DNA of 64,000 nucleotides, taken from positions 186,001 through 250,000 of the forward strand of contig NZ_JAGQDH010000003.1 of assembly GCF_018069895.1 (NCBI RefSeq), read 5' to 3'. Both the position numbers and the translations under genes were made by a program. Shown here piece by piece: positions 48,616 through 57,935 of the stretch (its first letter is position 1; each line of letters starts with the position of its first letter). The DNA comes from Roseovarius autotrophicus (GTDB lineage Bacteria > Pseudomonadota > Alphaproteobacteria > Rhodobacterales > Rhodobacteraceae). The notes under the pieces were generated by a model. That model was not told where the DNA came from. It was given only the letters and a program-made list of their open reading frames with translations, and ran no database searches.

Positions 48616-50751
48616 ATGGGCAATTCAGGACGACGCAAACCGCCACTGGTGGCGCCGAAACGCACAAACGCGGCAAAGCCCGCGCCGCGCAAGGCCAGGG
48701 GTCGCAAGCCGCGCCGCGCGGCGCGCTCGCGCAATCCGCTGGTGCGGTTCTTCGGGGCGATCCTGCGGTTTGTCTGGCGGATCGTCTGGGGGATCGGCTG
48801 GCGGGTGACGGCGGTGCTGGCGCTCGTTATCGGGCTGTCGGTGGCCTATATCTATGCGGGACTGCCCGAGTATCAGACGCTTATCGACGGGCGGGCGCGC
48901 GGCTCGGTCACGATCCTTGACCGCGACGGTGAGGTTTTCGCCTGGCGCGGCGATCAGTTCGGCGGCGTGGTGACGGCGGATACCGTCAGTCGGCATCTGA
49001 GAAACGCGGTGATCGCCACCGAGGACCGCCGCTTTTATCGGCATCCCGGCATCGACCCGATCGGCATCACAAGCGCCATCCGCATCAACCTGCGCGAGGG
49101 GCGCGGGCCGCTGTCGGGCAATGGCGGCTCGACCATCACGCAGCAGACCGCCAAGCTCTTGTGTTTCGGGCAGGTCTATGACCCGGCGAAATGGGACAGC
49201 GAGGCGGCCTATGTGGCCTATTGCCGGCAGAGCTCACTTATCCGCAAGGGCCGCGAGGCGCTTTATGCGCTGGCGATGGAAGCGAAATATTCCAAGGATC
49301 AGATTCTCACGATCTATCTCAACCGCGCCTATCTGGGCGGCGGGGCCTATGGGGCCGAGGCTGCGGCGCAACGCTATTTCGGCAAGTCCGCGGCGAATCT
49401 GACGCCCGCGGAGGGGGCGATGATCGCGGGGCTTCTGACCGCGCCCTCCACGCTTGCGCCGACCGCGAATCTGGAGCGATCGCAGAACCGCGCGCGGATC
49501 GTTGTCGGGCTGATGCGGCGGCAGGGCTATCTGAGCGATACCGACGCCGCGGTGGCGCTGGCCAATCCAGCGGTCCTGTCAGAGGCGGCAGAGCGGCGCG
49601 CGGGCGGCTATTTCGCCGATTGGGTCATGGCTTCGGGGCCGGAATTTCTGACGCGTGACACGACCGAGGATGTCATCATCCGCACCACTCTTGACCAGCG
49701 GATCCAGCGCGCGGCAGAAGAGGCGCTGCGCACGGTCTTTGACGAAAGGGTCAGCGAGGAATCAAAGGCGCAGGCCGCCATCGTTGTGATGAGTGCCGAT
49801 GGTGCCGTGCGCGCCATGGTGGGCGGGCGCGCGACAAGGGTGGTGGGGGCCTTCAACCGCGCCACGCAGGCCAAACGGCAGACCGGATCGGCCTTCAAGC
49901 CTTTCGTCTTCGCGACGGCGCTGGAACTGGGCTACAGCCACGATTCCGTGGTGGTGGATGAGCCCTTTTGCCTGAATATCCCCGGTTCTGGCCGCTGGTG
50001 CCCGGAAAATTACACCCGCGATCACAAGGGCCGGGTGAGCCTGACACGGGCGCTGGCCGAATCGATCAACATTCCGGCGGTGAAGGTCTCGGAGAGCGTC
50101 GGGCGCGATCTGGTGCGCAAGGTCGCTGCCGATTTCGGCATCGAGAGCGATCTGGCCGATGGTCCGGCTCTGGCGCTCGGGGCCTCGGAAAGCACGCTGA
50201 TCGAGATGACCGGCGCCTATGCGGGCATCCTCAATGGCGGCTCGTCGGTGACGCCCTATGGCCTTAGCGAATTGCGGCTGATGGGCGAGGATGCGCCGCT
50301 CATGAACCGGCAGGGCGGCATCGGCGAGCGGGTGATCCGCGAGGAGGCGGCGCGCGAACTGATCTACATGATGTCCAAGGTGATCGAGAGCGGAACGGGC
50401 ACGCGCGCACGCCTGCCGGGGCGCGAGGCGGCAGGCAAGACCGGCACCACACAGGCGGCGCGCGATGCGTGGTTTCTGGGCTTTACCGCCGATTATGTGG
50501 CGGGCGTATGGATGGGCTATGACGACAACACGCCTCTCAAGGGGGTGACGGGGGGTGGCCTTCCGGCCGCGATCTGGCGCGAAACCATGGTGCGCGTCCA
50601 TGAGGGGCTGGAGCCGCGACCGCTGCCGATGCTGCGCCCGGCGCCGCGTCCGGAACCCGCACCCATGCCCGTGCCGCAGACGCAGCGCCGCGCGCCGGTG
50701 GCCAGCGGCAATCCGATCGAGAAACTCTTGCGCAGCATCTTCGGAAACTGA
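48616..50751 (+). CDS. Class A penicillin-binding protein (transglycosylase/transpeptidase)
   Basis: 711 residues. A basic cytoplasmic N-terminus of about 40 residues is followed by one membrane helix (GWRVTAVLALVIGLSVAYIYA, shown for VTAVLALVIGLSVAYI). The GT51 transglycosylase domain has EDRRFYRHPGID (catalytic Glu) and GGSTITQQ. The transpeptidase domain has SxxK in GSAFKPF, SxN in AESINIP and KTGTTQ. A Pro-rich tail ends it. It polymerises and crosslinks peptidoglycan (PBP1-type). It is monocistronic and divergent from glnK. Confidence 0.93.
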   Translation: MGNSGRRKPPLVAPKRTNAAKPAPRKARGRKPRRAARSRNPLVRFFGAILRFVWRIVWGIGWRVTAVLALVIGLSVAYIYAGLPEYQTLIDGRARGSVTILDRDGEVFAWRGDQFGGVVTADTVSRHLRNAVIATEDRRFYRHPGIDPIGITSAIRINLREGRGPLSGNGGSTITQQTAKLLCFGQVYDPAKWDSEAAYVAYCRQSSLIRKGREALYALAMEAKYSKDQILTIYLNRAYLGGGAYGAEAAAQRYFGKSAANLTPAEGAMIAGLLTAPSTLAPTANLERSQNRARIVVGLMRRQGYLSDTDAAVALANPAVLSEAAERRAGGYFADWVMASGPEFLTRDTTEDVIIRTTLDQRIQRAAEEALRTVFDERVSEESKAQAAIVVMSADGAVRAMVGGRATRVVGAFNRATQAKRQTGSAFKPFVFATALELGYSHDSVVVDEPFCLNIPGSGRWCPENYTRDHKGRVSLTRALAESINIPAVKVSESVGRDLVRKVAADFGIESDLADGPALALGASESTLIEMTGAYAGILNGGSSVTPYGLSELRLMGEDAPLMNRQGGIGERVIREEAARELIYMMSKVIESGTGTRARLPGREAAGKTGTTQAARDAWFLGFTADYVAGVWMGYDDNTPLKGVTGGGLPAAIWRETMVRVHEGLEPRPLPMLRPAPRPEPAPMPVPQTQRRAPVASGNPIEKLLRSIFGN

Positions 50752-50795
50752 AAACGGCACTCGTCAGGGTGGTGTTCGCGGGCCTGCCCGGGCGC

Positions 50796-51401
50796 TTAGC
50801 CGGCGCGCTTGAGATCCTCGATCAGCGCGTCGATATTGCCGTTGCGCCGGTCAAGCATGGCGCCAATCTCGGTGCGTTCGCTCAGCCGCAGGCTGATCCC
50901 CTCGATGATCATGTCGAAAAACAGATCCTTGCCCGAGCGGTCCGACACCAGAAAGCTGACCTCGAACGGCGATTGGCCGCGCAGATAGGCCATGGATTTG
51001 ACCTCGTGCCAGGACTTGACCTCGCGCACGCCCTTCACCTCGATGCGCCCGCCGACGAACTCGGTGAAACGCTTGCCGTATTTGCGCGCGACATAGCCAC
51101 GGAACGCCTCGGTGAAGGCGCGCATCTGCGCCTGCGAGGCGCGGTTGGCATCGGCCCCGAGGGTAGAGCGGGCGATGATCGGCACATCGCCGTAACGGGT
51201 GAAGATCCGTTCGAAATCCGAGACCATGCGCGCGATCGGACGGCCCGAGGCGATCACCTCGTTGATATCGGACACGACCTGATCGACCAGCGCCCGCGCG
51301 CGCGCTTCGGTCAGGGCAAATGCGGGCCGCGTCAGCCCGGCAAGGCCGAGCACGACCAGCCCGGAGGCCATGAAGCTTCGGCGGCAAATGTCACTCGTCA
51401 T
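50796..51401 (-). CDS. mlaC: MlaC-type periplasmic phospholipid carrier
   Basis: 201 residues with a signal peptide (SDICRRSFMASGLVVLGLAG, then FA/LTEA cleavage region). The MlaC/Ttg2 domain shows FTEAFRGYVARKYGKRF, then RGQSPFEVSFLVSDRSGKD. It shuttles phospholipids between the outer-membrane MlaA complex and the inner-membrane MlaFEDB transporter. It overlaps mlaA by 11 bases; mlaFEDB is not in the window. Confidence 0.9.
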   Translation of the reverse strand: MTSDICRRSFMASGLVVLGLAGLTRPAFALTEARARALVDQVVSDINEVIASGRPIARMVSDFERIFTRYGDVPIIARSTLGADANRASQAQMRAFTEAFRGYVARKYGKRFTEFVGGRIEVKGVREVKSWHEVKSMAYLRGQSPFEVSFLVSDRSGKDLFFDMIIEGISLRLSERTEIGAMLDRRNGNIDALIEDLKRAG

Positions 51402-52203
51402 ACGGATCCTCCAACGGGGTTACCGATGCCCCGGAGGACATGGTGTCATAGGGATCAGTATAGGTATCGCTCCCCGTTCCGCCAAGTTTGAAGCGGCGAT
51501 TTTGCAGGAAGATCGAGCGCGATAGCGCGTAACTGTCTGCGCTTTCATAAAGAATTTGGTCGATCGTTTCCGAGAACCGATCCCGCCGTGACAGGCCCGA
51601 GGCGACGCCCGCCGCCGTCCCGGCGAGGTTCTCGGGAGAGTCGATCACATAGCTGAGCGGGTTGGTGAAGAGATCGAAGAACAACCCGTAAGTGTCGCGC
51701 GTGGTCGATGGGCCAAGCAGGGGCAGTTCGATAAAGGCCCCCTCTTTTGCCCCCCAGACATGCAGCGTCTGGCCGAAATCGGTGTTGGAGGCGGCGGCCA
51801 TGCCCATTTCGCTTGCCGGATCGAAGAAGCCGCCAAGCCCCACGGTGGTGTTGACGACAAAGCGCGCCGTATCCTGAATGGCCGCGCGCATGTTGAGTTG
51901 CAGCACGTTATTCACCACATCGGCAGGCAGCGACAGGTTCTCGGCAAAGCGGATGATCACCGTCTCGATGTCGTCGGGCACGGCGGCGGCATAGGCGTGT
52001 GCCACGGGCCGCAAAAGCGAGCGGTCGAAGCCGCGGTTGAAGTCGTGCATCCGCCGGTTCTCGGCCTCGAACGGATCGAAGATGTCTCGGCTTGCCTCGT
52101 CAGGCTTGGCACAGGCCGACAGGAAAAGCGCCGCAATCAGCGGCGCGGCACCCAGATAGCGACGGATCGAAGCAAAAGTCGTTGAATGCAAGGTCATATC
52201 CAC
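51391..52203 (-). CDS. mlaA: MlaA (VacJ) outer-membrane lipoprotein
   Basis: 270 residues. The signal peptide ends in lipobox LSAC (Cys31), followed by DPFEAENRRMHDFNRGFD, the MlaA signature. Further conserved parts are GLGGFFDPASEMGM and FGQTLHVWGAKEGAFIELPLLGPS (shown for GAFIELPLLGPS). It removes mislocalised phospholipid from the outer leaflet of the outer membrane. It is first in a mlaA-mlaC operon; an ATG six bases inside is an alternative start. Confidence 0.92.
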   Translation of the reverse strand: MDMTLHSTTFASIRRYLGAAPLIAALFLSACAKPDEASRDIFDPFEAENRRMHDFNRGFDRSLLRPVAHAYAAAVPDDIETVIIRFAENLSLPADVVNNVLQLNMRAAIQDTARFVVNTTVGLGGFFDPASEMGMAAASNTDFGQTLHVWGAKEGAFIELPLLGPSTTRDTYGLFFDLFTNPLSYVIDSPENLAGTAAGVASGLSRRDRFSETIDQILYESADSYALSRSIFLQNRRFKLGGTGSDTYTDPYDTMSSGASVTPLEDPYDE

Positions 52204-52522
52204 AGGCTGAATCTCATCTTTGGTTCTACTTAAACGAATATCGGGTTAAACCCACTATCAAGACCGTATCGTTCACGTTCTTGTGGCAGATTGGCGACAG
52301 GCAAGCCATGGGTGCGCCAGACCACGGATCGCGTTGACACGGATTTCGTCAGACTGACGCAAGACAGGGATAAAAGCGAGACGTAACCTTATCCGCGTGG
52401 CGGATGCGCGGTCATGCGCCTTGGGGCTGTCCGGTCTGCCATCTCCGGCACGGCAGGGGCTTTTCATTGGGCGCCGGCACCGCTAGCGTCGGATCAACTC
52501 GCGACAAGAGGAGAAGAGTGAC
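52204..52522. other. 319-base intergenic region, mlaA/ridA divergent promoters
   Basis: It holds no gene that I can see. A near-palindrome GGGTTAAACCC lies at about 52242-52252. A TTGACA at 52334-52339 has no convincing -10 at normal spacing. It must carry both promoters. Confidence 0.4.
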
Positions 52523-52984
52523 ATGAGCCAGTTCGAGAAACGTCTTGCCGAGTTGGGCGTGACCCTGCCCGACGCGCCCGCGCCCGCGGCCAATTATGTG
52601 CCCTATGTGCAGGTGGGTGACATGCTTTATGTCTCGGGGCAGATCGCCAAGGAGGGCGACACCCTGATGACCGGCAAGCTGGGCGCGGATATGGATGTGG
52701 CCCAGGGTGCGGCAGCGGCGCGGGTCTGCGCGATCGCGCTTCTGGCGCAGGTCAAGGCCGCCTGTGGCGGCGATCTTGACCGGTTGGCGCGGGTGGTGCG
52801 GCTGACGGGCTTTGTCAATTCCACCCCCGAATTCACGCAGCAGCCGGCGGTGATCAACGGCGCGTCGGATTTCCTTGGTGAGGCGCTGGGCGAGGCAGGC
52901 AAGCACGCCCGCGCCGCCGTCTCTGCCGCGTCGCTGCCGTTTGGCGTGGCGGTCGAGATCGACGGGATATTCCAGATCAAATGA
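52523..52984 (+). CDS. RidA family protein (YjgF/YER057c)
   Basis: 153 residues with AGAGGAGAAG upstream. RidA fold: YVQVGDMLYVSGQIAKEG, VVRLTGFVNSTPEF and a C-terminal AVEIDGIF in place of the usual VEIEA. The 150-residue variant is the longer subgroup, which may lack the catalytic Arg of RidA, so deamination of reactive enamines is uncertain. It heads a four-gene run and overlaps the GDPD gene by ATGA. Confidence 0.87.
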   Translation: MSQFEKRLAELGVTLPDAPAPAANYVPYVQVGDMLYVSGQIAKEGDTLMTGKLGADMDVAQGAAAARVCAIALLAQVKAACGGDLDRLARVVRLTGFVNSTPEFTQQPAVINGASDFLGEALGEAGKHARAAVSAASLPFGVAVEIDGIFQIK

Positions 52985-53748
52985 GCGCGCTGCCCGAGGC
53001 GTTTCTGCGCCTGCCGATTGCGCATCGCGCGCTCCACGATGTGACGGCGAGGCGGCCCGAGAACTCGCGCGCCGCGATCCGGGCGGCGATGGCGGCGGGC
53101 TATGGCATCGAGATTGACCTGCAATCGAGCCGTGACGGGCGCGCCATGGTGTTTCACGACTACGATCTCGGGCGGCTCACGTCCGAGACGGGGCCGGTGC
53201 GCCAGCGCGATGCGGCACAGCTCGCGCAAATCCCGCTCAAGGGCGGCGACGAGGGTATTCCCGATCTGTCCGAGGTGCTGGCGCTGGTCGCGGGCCGGGT
53301 GCCCCTGCTGATCGAGTTGAAGGACCAGCATGGCCGGATGGGCGCGACCGATGGCGCGCTGGAGGCGGCCACCGCCGAGGCGCTCCGGGGCTATGCGGGG
53401 CCGGTGGCGCTGATGTCCTTCAACCCCGAGATGGTGGTCGCGATGGCCGACCTCGCCCCCGAGCGGCCGCGCGGCATCGTGACCTGCGCCTACACGCCCG
53501 AGGACTGGCCGCTCTTGCGCGAGGAGACCCGCGCGCGGCTCCGCGATATCCCCGATTATGACCGAGCGGGCGCCGCGTTCGTGAGCCATGACGTGGACGA
53601 CCTCGACAATCCGCACCTGACCCGATTGCGCGCCAAGGGGGCCGCGATCCTGTGCTGGACGGTGCGCAGCCCGGAGGTGGAGGCCCGCGCGCGGCAGGTC
53701 GTGGACAACATCACGTTTGAGGGTTATCTGGCCGCCCTCCCCGCTTGA
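52981..53748 (+). CDS. Glycerophosphodiester phosphodiesterase
   Basis: 255 residues. The GDPD TIM barrel has IAHRALHD, RPENSRAAI, EIDLQSSRDG and FHDYDLGRLT (metal and catalytic residues), then PLLIELKDQ. It lacks a signal peptide, so it is cytoplasmic like UgpQ. It hydrolyses glycerophosphodiesters to glycerol-3-phosphate and an alcohol. It is coupled to ridA by an ATGA overlap, with the next gene 35 bases downstream. Confidence 0.92.
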   Translation: MSALPEAFLRLPIAHRALHDVTARRPENSRAAIRAAMAAGYGIEIDLQSSRDGRAMVFHDYDLGRLTSETGPVRQRDAAQLAQIPLKGGDEGIPDLSEVLALVAGRVPLLIELKDQHGRMGATDGALEAATAEALRGYAGPVALMSFNPEMVVAMADLAPERPRGIVTCAYTPEDWPLLREETRARLRDIPDYDRAGAAFVSHDVDDLDNPHLTRLRAKGAAILCWTVRSPEVEARARQVVDNITFEGYLAALPA

Positions 53749-53783
53749 TCGGCCGTGCCCGCCCGCCAGATAGGACAGTCGGC

Positions 53784-54971
53784 ATGACCGACACCGCGAT
53801 CACCATCACGCTCCATGACCGCATCGCCGAGATCGGCGAGGGCGATTGGGACGCCTGCGCCTGCCCCGAGGCGGCAGGTGGCGCGCGCCCCGAAGACCCG
53901 TTCACCACCTACCGGTTCCTGTCGGCGCTGGAACAGAGCGGTTCTGTCGGGCGCGGCACCGGCTGGCAGCCGCAATATCTGCGCGCCGAGGCGGGGGGCG
54001 CGGTGATCGCCGTGGCCCCGCTCTATGCCAAATCCCACAGCCAGGGCGAATATATCTTCGACCATTCCTGGGCCCATGCCTATGAGCGTGCGGGCGGGCG
54101 CTATTACCCCAAGCTGCAAGGGGCGGTGCCCTTCACGCCGGTGACGGGGCGGCGCCTGCTGGCGCGTCCGGGCCATGAGGCGGCGGGGCGGGCGGCGCTC
54201 TTGCAGGGTGCGCGCGAGGTGGCGACGCGGCACGCGATTTCGTCGGTCCATATGACCTTCTGCACCGGAGCGGAGGTCGCGGCGGGCGAGGCGGCGGGTT
54301 ATCTCGCGCGGCGCACCCAGCAATATCACTGGGAAAATCGCGGCTATGGCGGGTTTGACGACTTTCTTGATGATCTGTCATCGCGCAAGCGCAAGACGAT
54401 CCGCAAGGAGCGCGCCCGTGCGCAGGCCTTTGGCGGCGAGATCGTGCACCTGACCGGCGACCAGATCCGCCCCGAGCACTGGGAGGCGGTCTGGGGCTTT
54501 TACCAGGACACCGGCGCACGCAAATGGGGCACGCCCTATTTGCGTCGGGCCTTCTTCGATCTCGCACATGAGCGGTTGCGCGGCGATGTCCTGCTGATCC
54601 TCGCTTTGCGCGGGGGCAGGCCGGTGGCGGGCGCGATGAATTTCATTGGCGCTTCGGCGCTTTATGGCCGCTACTGGGGCTGCGTCGAGGATCACCCCTG
54701 TCTTCACTTCGAGTTGTGCTATTACCGCGCCATCGAGTTTGCCATTGAATCGGGACTGCAAAGGGTCGAGGCTGGCGCGCAGGGCGAGCACAAGCTGGCG
54801 CGCGGCTATCTGCCCCGGCCCGTCCATTCGCTGCACTGGCTGCGCGATCCGGGCTTTGCCAGGGCGGTGGCCGAGTATCTGGAGGCCGAGCGCGCCGCGG
54901 TGGATGAGGAAATTGACATATTGACCGGCTATGGCCCGTTTCGCCGCACCGTCATGGAGGATCACGAATGA
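53784..54971 (+). CDS. FemAB-like GNAT acyltransferase
   Basis: 395 residues from ATG 53784 with AGGA upstream. It belongs to the family annotated as GNAT / FemAB-like (DUF482): [16 protein letters not shown] near the N-terminus, [35 protein letters not shown], and [30 protein letters not shown] (shown for [14 protein letters not shown]). Members transfer acyl or aminoacyl groups to unknown substrates. It overlaps the PCD gene by ATGA. Confidence 0.85.
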   Translation: MTDTAITITLHDRIAEIGEGDWDACACPEAAGGARPEDPFTTYRFLSALEQSGSVGRGTGWQPQYLRAEAGGAVIAVAPLYAKSHSQGEYIFDHSWAHAYERAGGRYYPKLQGAVPFTPVTGRRLLARPGHEAAGRAALLQGAREVATRHAISSVHMTFCTGAEVAAGEAAGYLARRTQQYHWENRGYGGFDDFLDDLSSRKRKTIRKERARAQAFGGEIVHLTGDQIRPEHWEAVWGFYQDTGARKWGTPYLRRAFFDLAHERLRGDVLLILALRGGRPVAGAMNFIGASALYGRYWGCVEDHPCLHFELCYYRAIEFAIESGLQRVEAGAQGEHKLARGYLPRPVHSLHWLRDPGFARAVAEYLEAERAAVDEEIDILTGYGPFRRTVMEDHE

Positions 54972-55264
54972 CCGAGAAACTCAGCGACACGGCCCGCAAG
55001 ACCACGCTCGCGCCGCTTCTGGAGAACGGCTGGGCCATGGTCGAGGGGCGCGACGCCATCGCCAAGACCTATCAGTTCGCCGATTTCGTCGAGGCCGTGG
55101 GCTTCATGACGCGCGCGGCGCTCTGGGCAGAGAAGTGGAACCACCATCCCGAGTGGTTCAACGTCTACAAGAGGGTAGAGGTGACGCTCTCCACCCATGA
55201 CGTGGGGGGGCTGAGCGCGCTTGACGTGAAACTCGCGCGCAAGCTTGACGGGCTCGCGGGCTGA
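54968..55264 (+). CDS. 4a-hydroxytetrahydrobiopterin dehydratase (PCD)
   Basis: 98 residues. The active-site signature [22 protein letters not shown] (shown for [11 protein letters not shown] and [10 protein letters not shown]) is complete. It dehydrates 4a-carbinolamine pterin, usually recycling cofactor for aromatic amino acid hydroxylases, but no phhA hydroxylase is nearby. It is last of the ridA run; a hairpin follows. Confidence 0.93.
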   Translation: MTEKLSDTARKTTLAPLLENGWAMVEGRDAIAKTYQFADFVEAVGFMTRAALWAEKWNHHPEWFNVYKRVEVTLSTHDVGGLSALDVKLARKLDGLAG

Positions 55265-55287
55265 ACTGACGGGTGTCACTATTCGAA

Positions 55288-55323
55288 GAACGATGAAGCG
55301 AGGCGGGCGCGCTTTCATCGTTC
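55288..55323 (+). terminator. Hairpin after the ridA-PCD operon
   Basis: GAACGATGAA at 55288-55297 pairs with TTCATCGTTC at 55314-55323, extended by GCG/CGC inside. GGAAAAT follows, not a T-run. A second palindrome, GCGAGGGG-CTGG-CCCCTCGC, lies at 55343-55362, closer to the convergent peroxiredoxin end. Together they probably end both transcripts. Confidence 0.5.
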
Positions 55324-55377
55324 GGAAAATACTCCGGGGAGCGCGAGGGGCTGGCCCCTCGCACCCGCTCTTGCCGT

Positions 55378-55866
55378 TCAGATCTCTGCCAGCAGCGATT
55401 CGCCCGCTGTCGCCTCGCAGGTGCCGGGGCTTGCCTCGACATGGAGCACGGAGACGGTGCCATCCTCGACCGCTATGGCATAGCGTTTCGAGCGCGCCAT
55501 AAGGCCTGCGGGCGGCGCGTCGAAAGTCATGCCGACCGCCTTGGTAAAGGCGCTTTGCGGGTCGGCGAGCATGGTGATTCCGGCCTGCGTGGCGCCGGTC
55601 GCCTCGCCCCATGCCTTCATCACGAATGGGTCGTTGACGGAGATGCAGATGATCTCGTCCACGCCCTTCTTGTCGTATTCAGCCTTGGTGCGGATGAAGC
55701 TTGGCACATGGGCCGAGGAGCAGGTGGGCGTATAGGCGCCGGGCACGGCGAAGATCACCACCTTGCGGCCCTTGGTGAGGCTCGTCACGCTGACCTCTTC
55801 GGGGCCGTTCGCGCCGAGACGCAAAAGCGTCGCCTCGGGCAGTTTGTCGCCAGTGGAAATGGTCAT
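55378..55866 (-). CDS. Peroxiredoxin, Prx5 type
   Basis: 162 residues from ATG 55864-55866 with AGGAG upstream. The peroxidatic Cys49 lies in VPGAYTPTCSSAHVPSF and CISVNDPFVMKAW is family-typical. It reduces peroxides, with glutathione or thioredoxin as possible donor. The second Cys near residue 150 (SPGTCEAT) may be resolving. It is divergent from the FAD reductase, 90 bases apart. Confidence 0.93.
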   Translation of the reverse strand: MTISTGDKLPEATLLRLGANGPEEVSVTSLTKGRKVVIFAVPGAYTPTCSSAHVPSFIRTKAEYDKKGVDEIICISVNDPFVMKAWGEATGATQAGITMLADPQSAFTKAVGMTFDAPPAGLMARSKRYAIAVEDGTVSVLHVEASPGTCEATAGESLLAEI

Positions 55867-55956
55867 GGTCGTTTCCTTTCTCCTGTCGGTTTGCGGTTGG
55901 ATGTAACCATAGGCCGGTGTTAGGCAAGGGGCCACGGCAAAACGAGAGGGCGCGCG

Positions 55957-57159
55957 ATGGCGGGAGTGGTGGTGATCGGGGCCGGGCAGGCGGGGGCCAC
56001 GCTGGTGGCGAAGCTGCGGGGCGAAGGCCATGACGGCGCGATCACGCTGATCGGCGAGGAGCCGGTGCCGCCCTACCAACGCCCGCCGCTGTCGAAGAAA
56101 TACCTGCTGGGCGACATGGCGCTGGAGCGGCTCTATCTGCGGCCCGAGAGCTATTATGCCGAGGCGGGGATTGATCTGCGCACGGGCGCGCGCGTGACCG
56201 GCATCGACCGGGGCGCAAGGGAGGTGGTGATCGGCGCGGAGCGGCTTGGCTATGCACATCTTGTGCTGGCCACCGGGTCTGTGCCGCGCCGCCTGCCGCC
56301 CGCGATTGGCGGCGATCTGGCGGGCGTGCATGTGGTGCGCACGCTGGCGGATGTGGATGCGATGGCGCCGGGGTTTGTCGCCGGGGCAAAGGTGCTGATC
56401 GTGGGCGGCGGCTATATCGGGCTGGAGGCGGCGGCGGTGGCGGCGGCGCGCGGTATGGATGTGGTGCTGATCGAGATGGCCGACCGTATCCTGAAGCGGG
56501 TGGCCGCGCGCGAGACCTCTGATTATTTCCGCGCGCTGCATGGGCGGCATGGCGTGGATATCCGTGAGGGCGTCGGGCTGGAGCGGCTGTCGGGCGAAGG
56601 CCGGGTGCGGGGCGCGCGGCTTTCGGATGGCAGCGAAATCGGTGTGGATATGGTGATCGTCGGCATCGGGATCGCGCCCGCGACGGGGCTGGCCGAGGCG
56701 GCGGGGCTGGTCATTGAGAATGGCATCGCGGTTGACGAGCTTGGCCGCACCTCGGACCCGGTGATCTGGGCGGCGGGGGATTGCGCCTCTTTCCCCTATA
56801 AGGGCGGGCGGCTGCGGCTGGAAAGCGTGCCCAATGCCATCGACATGGCCGACTGCGTGGCGGGCAATATCATGGGGCGCGCCGTGCCGTATGTGCCGCG
56901 CCCGTGGTTCTGGTCGGATCAATACGATGTGAAATTGCAGATCGCAGGGCTGAATGCGGGCTTTGACCGGGTGGTGACGCGCGCGGCGGAGGGCGCGTTT
57001 TCGGTCTGGTATTACGAGGGGACGATGCTGCGGGCGGTCGATGCGATGAACGATCCGCGCGCCTATATGGTGGGCAAGCGGCTGATCGAGGCGGGGCAGA
57101 GCGCCGATCCGTCCCTTGTGGCCGATCCGGGCGTGGATCTCAGGGTGCTGCTCGCGTGA
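55957..57159 (+). CDS. FAD-dependent ferredoxin reductase-like oxidoreductase
   Basis: 400 residues. Two Rossmann dinucleotide-binding motifs: FAD at VVVIGAGQAGATL and NAD at VLIVGGGYIGLEAAA. PYQRPPLSKKYL, ATGSVPRRLP and WAAGDCASF are family signatures of rubredoxin/ferredoxin reductases of oxygenase systems. Substrate electron acceptor unknown; fdxA at the left is one candidate. It overlaps the rsmD start (GTGA). Confidence 0.9.
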   Translation: MAGVVVIGAGQAGATLVAKLRGEGHDGAITLIGEEPVPPYQRPPLSKKYLLGDMALERLYLRPESYYAEAGIDLRTGARVTGIDRGAREVVIGAERLGYAHLVLATGSVPRRLPPAIGGDLAGVHVVRTLADVDAMAPGFVAGAKVLIVGGGYIGLEAAAVAAARGMDVVLIEMADRILKRVAARETSDYFRALHGRHGVDIREGVGLERLSGEGRVRGARLSDGSEIGVDMVIVGIGIAPATGLAEAAGLVIENGIAVDELGRTSDPVIWAAGDCASFPYKGGRLRLESVPNAIDMADCVAGNIMGRAVPYVPRPWFWSDQYDVKLQIAGLNAGFDRVVTRAAEGAFSVWYYEGTMLRAVDAMNDPRAYMVGKRLIEAGQSADPSLVADPGVDLRVLLA

Positions 57160-57713
57160 GAATTATCGGCGGCGCATATCGCGGGCGGGCTCTGGCCAGT
57201 GTCGGTAAGGGCGATGCGGCGGCGCATCTGCGCCCGACCTCGGACCGGGTGCGCGAGGCGCTTTTCAATGTGCTGGCGGGTGGTTATGGCGACCCGGTGA
57301 CGGGCGCGCGGGTGCTTGATCTGTTCGCGGGTACCGGCGCGCTCGGGTTGGAGGCGCTGTCGCGCGGTGCGCAGGCCGCCACCTTCGTCGAAAACGGGCG
57401 CAAGGCGCTGGCGCTTTTGCGGCAGAATATCGCGCTTTGCCGCGCCGAGGATCGCGCGCGGGTGATCGCGGCGGATGCGCGCCGGCCGGGGACCAATGCG
57501 CAGGCGCCGCACGATCTGGTGTTTCTCGATCCGCCCTATGGCAAGGGGCTGGGCGAGGCCGCGCTGACGGCGGCGCTGGCGGGCGGCTGGATCGCGCCGG
57601 GCGCGCTGATCGTCTGGGAGGAAAGCGCCGTCATCACGCCCCAAGAGGGGCTGCGGCTGATCGAGGAACGGCGCTATGGCGCGACGGTGATCCGGTTCCT
57701 GGAGGCGGGGTAG
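57156..57713 (+). CDS. rsmD: 16S rRNA m2G966 methyltransferase RsmD
   Basis: 185 residues from GTG 57156 overlapping the previous stop. MRIIGGAYRGR is the conserved RsmD start. SAM motif DLFAGTGALGLEALSRGA; catalytic motif LDPPYGKGL (DPPY). It methylates G966 of 16S rRNA on the assembled 30S subunit. It lies downstream of, and is coupled to, a redox enzyme with no clear functional link. Confidence 0.94.
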   Translation: MRIIGGAYRGRALASVGKGDAAAHLRPTSDRVREALFNVLAGGYGDPVTGARVLDLFAGTGALGLEALSRGAQAATFVENGRKALALLRQNIALCRAEDRARVIAADARRPGTNAQAPHDLVFLDPPYGKGLGEAALTAALAGGWIAPGALIVWEESAVITPQEGLRLIEERRYGATVIRFLEAG

Positions 57714-57935
57714 CGGGCGGCGCTAGTGTTCGCCACCTGACATAAGTTACCCGGTATTGAGCAGGCGCGCCATGTTGGCGGAATCTGGAATGCCAGGGGC
57801 GTTGAATGGCCTTGCGCTGACGCTGGCCTCCTGCCACCCGCGCGGCTCATCCCTCAATTGGGAATGTCCATGCGGGTCATCAACGGACACTTTGCAGCCG
57901 CTTTGCACCAGGTATATTGCGTCAGGGGGCGAACG
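57714..57935. other. 222-base gap between rsmD and holA
   Basis: Convergent gene ends. I find no terminator-grade hairpin, no RNA gene and no convincing coding sequence; a 60-codon plus-strand frame at 57757 looks random. Confidence 0.4.

Noticed and set aside
52334..52339. TTGACA as a ridA promoter
   Set aside because: No acceptable -10 hexamer 16-18 bases downstream.
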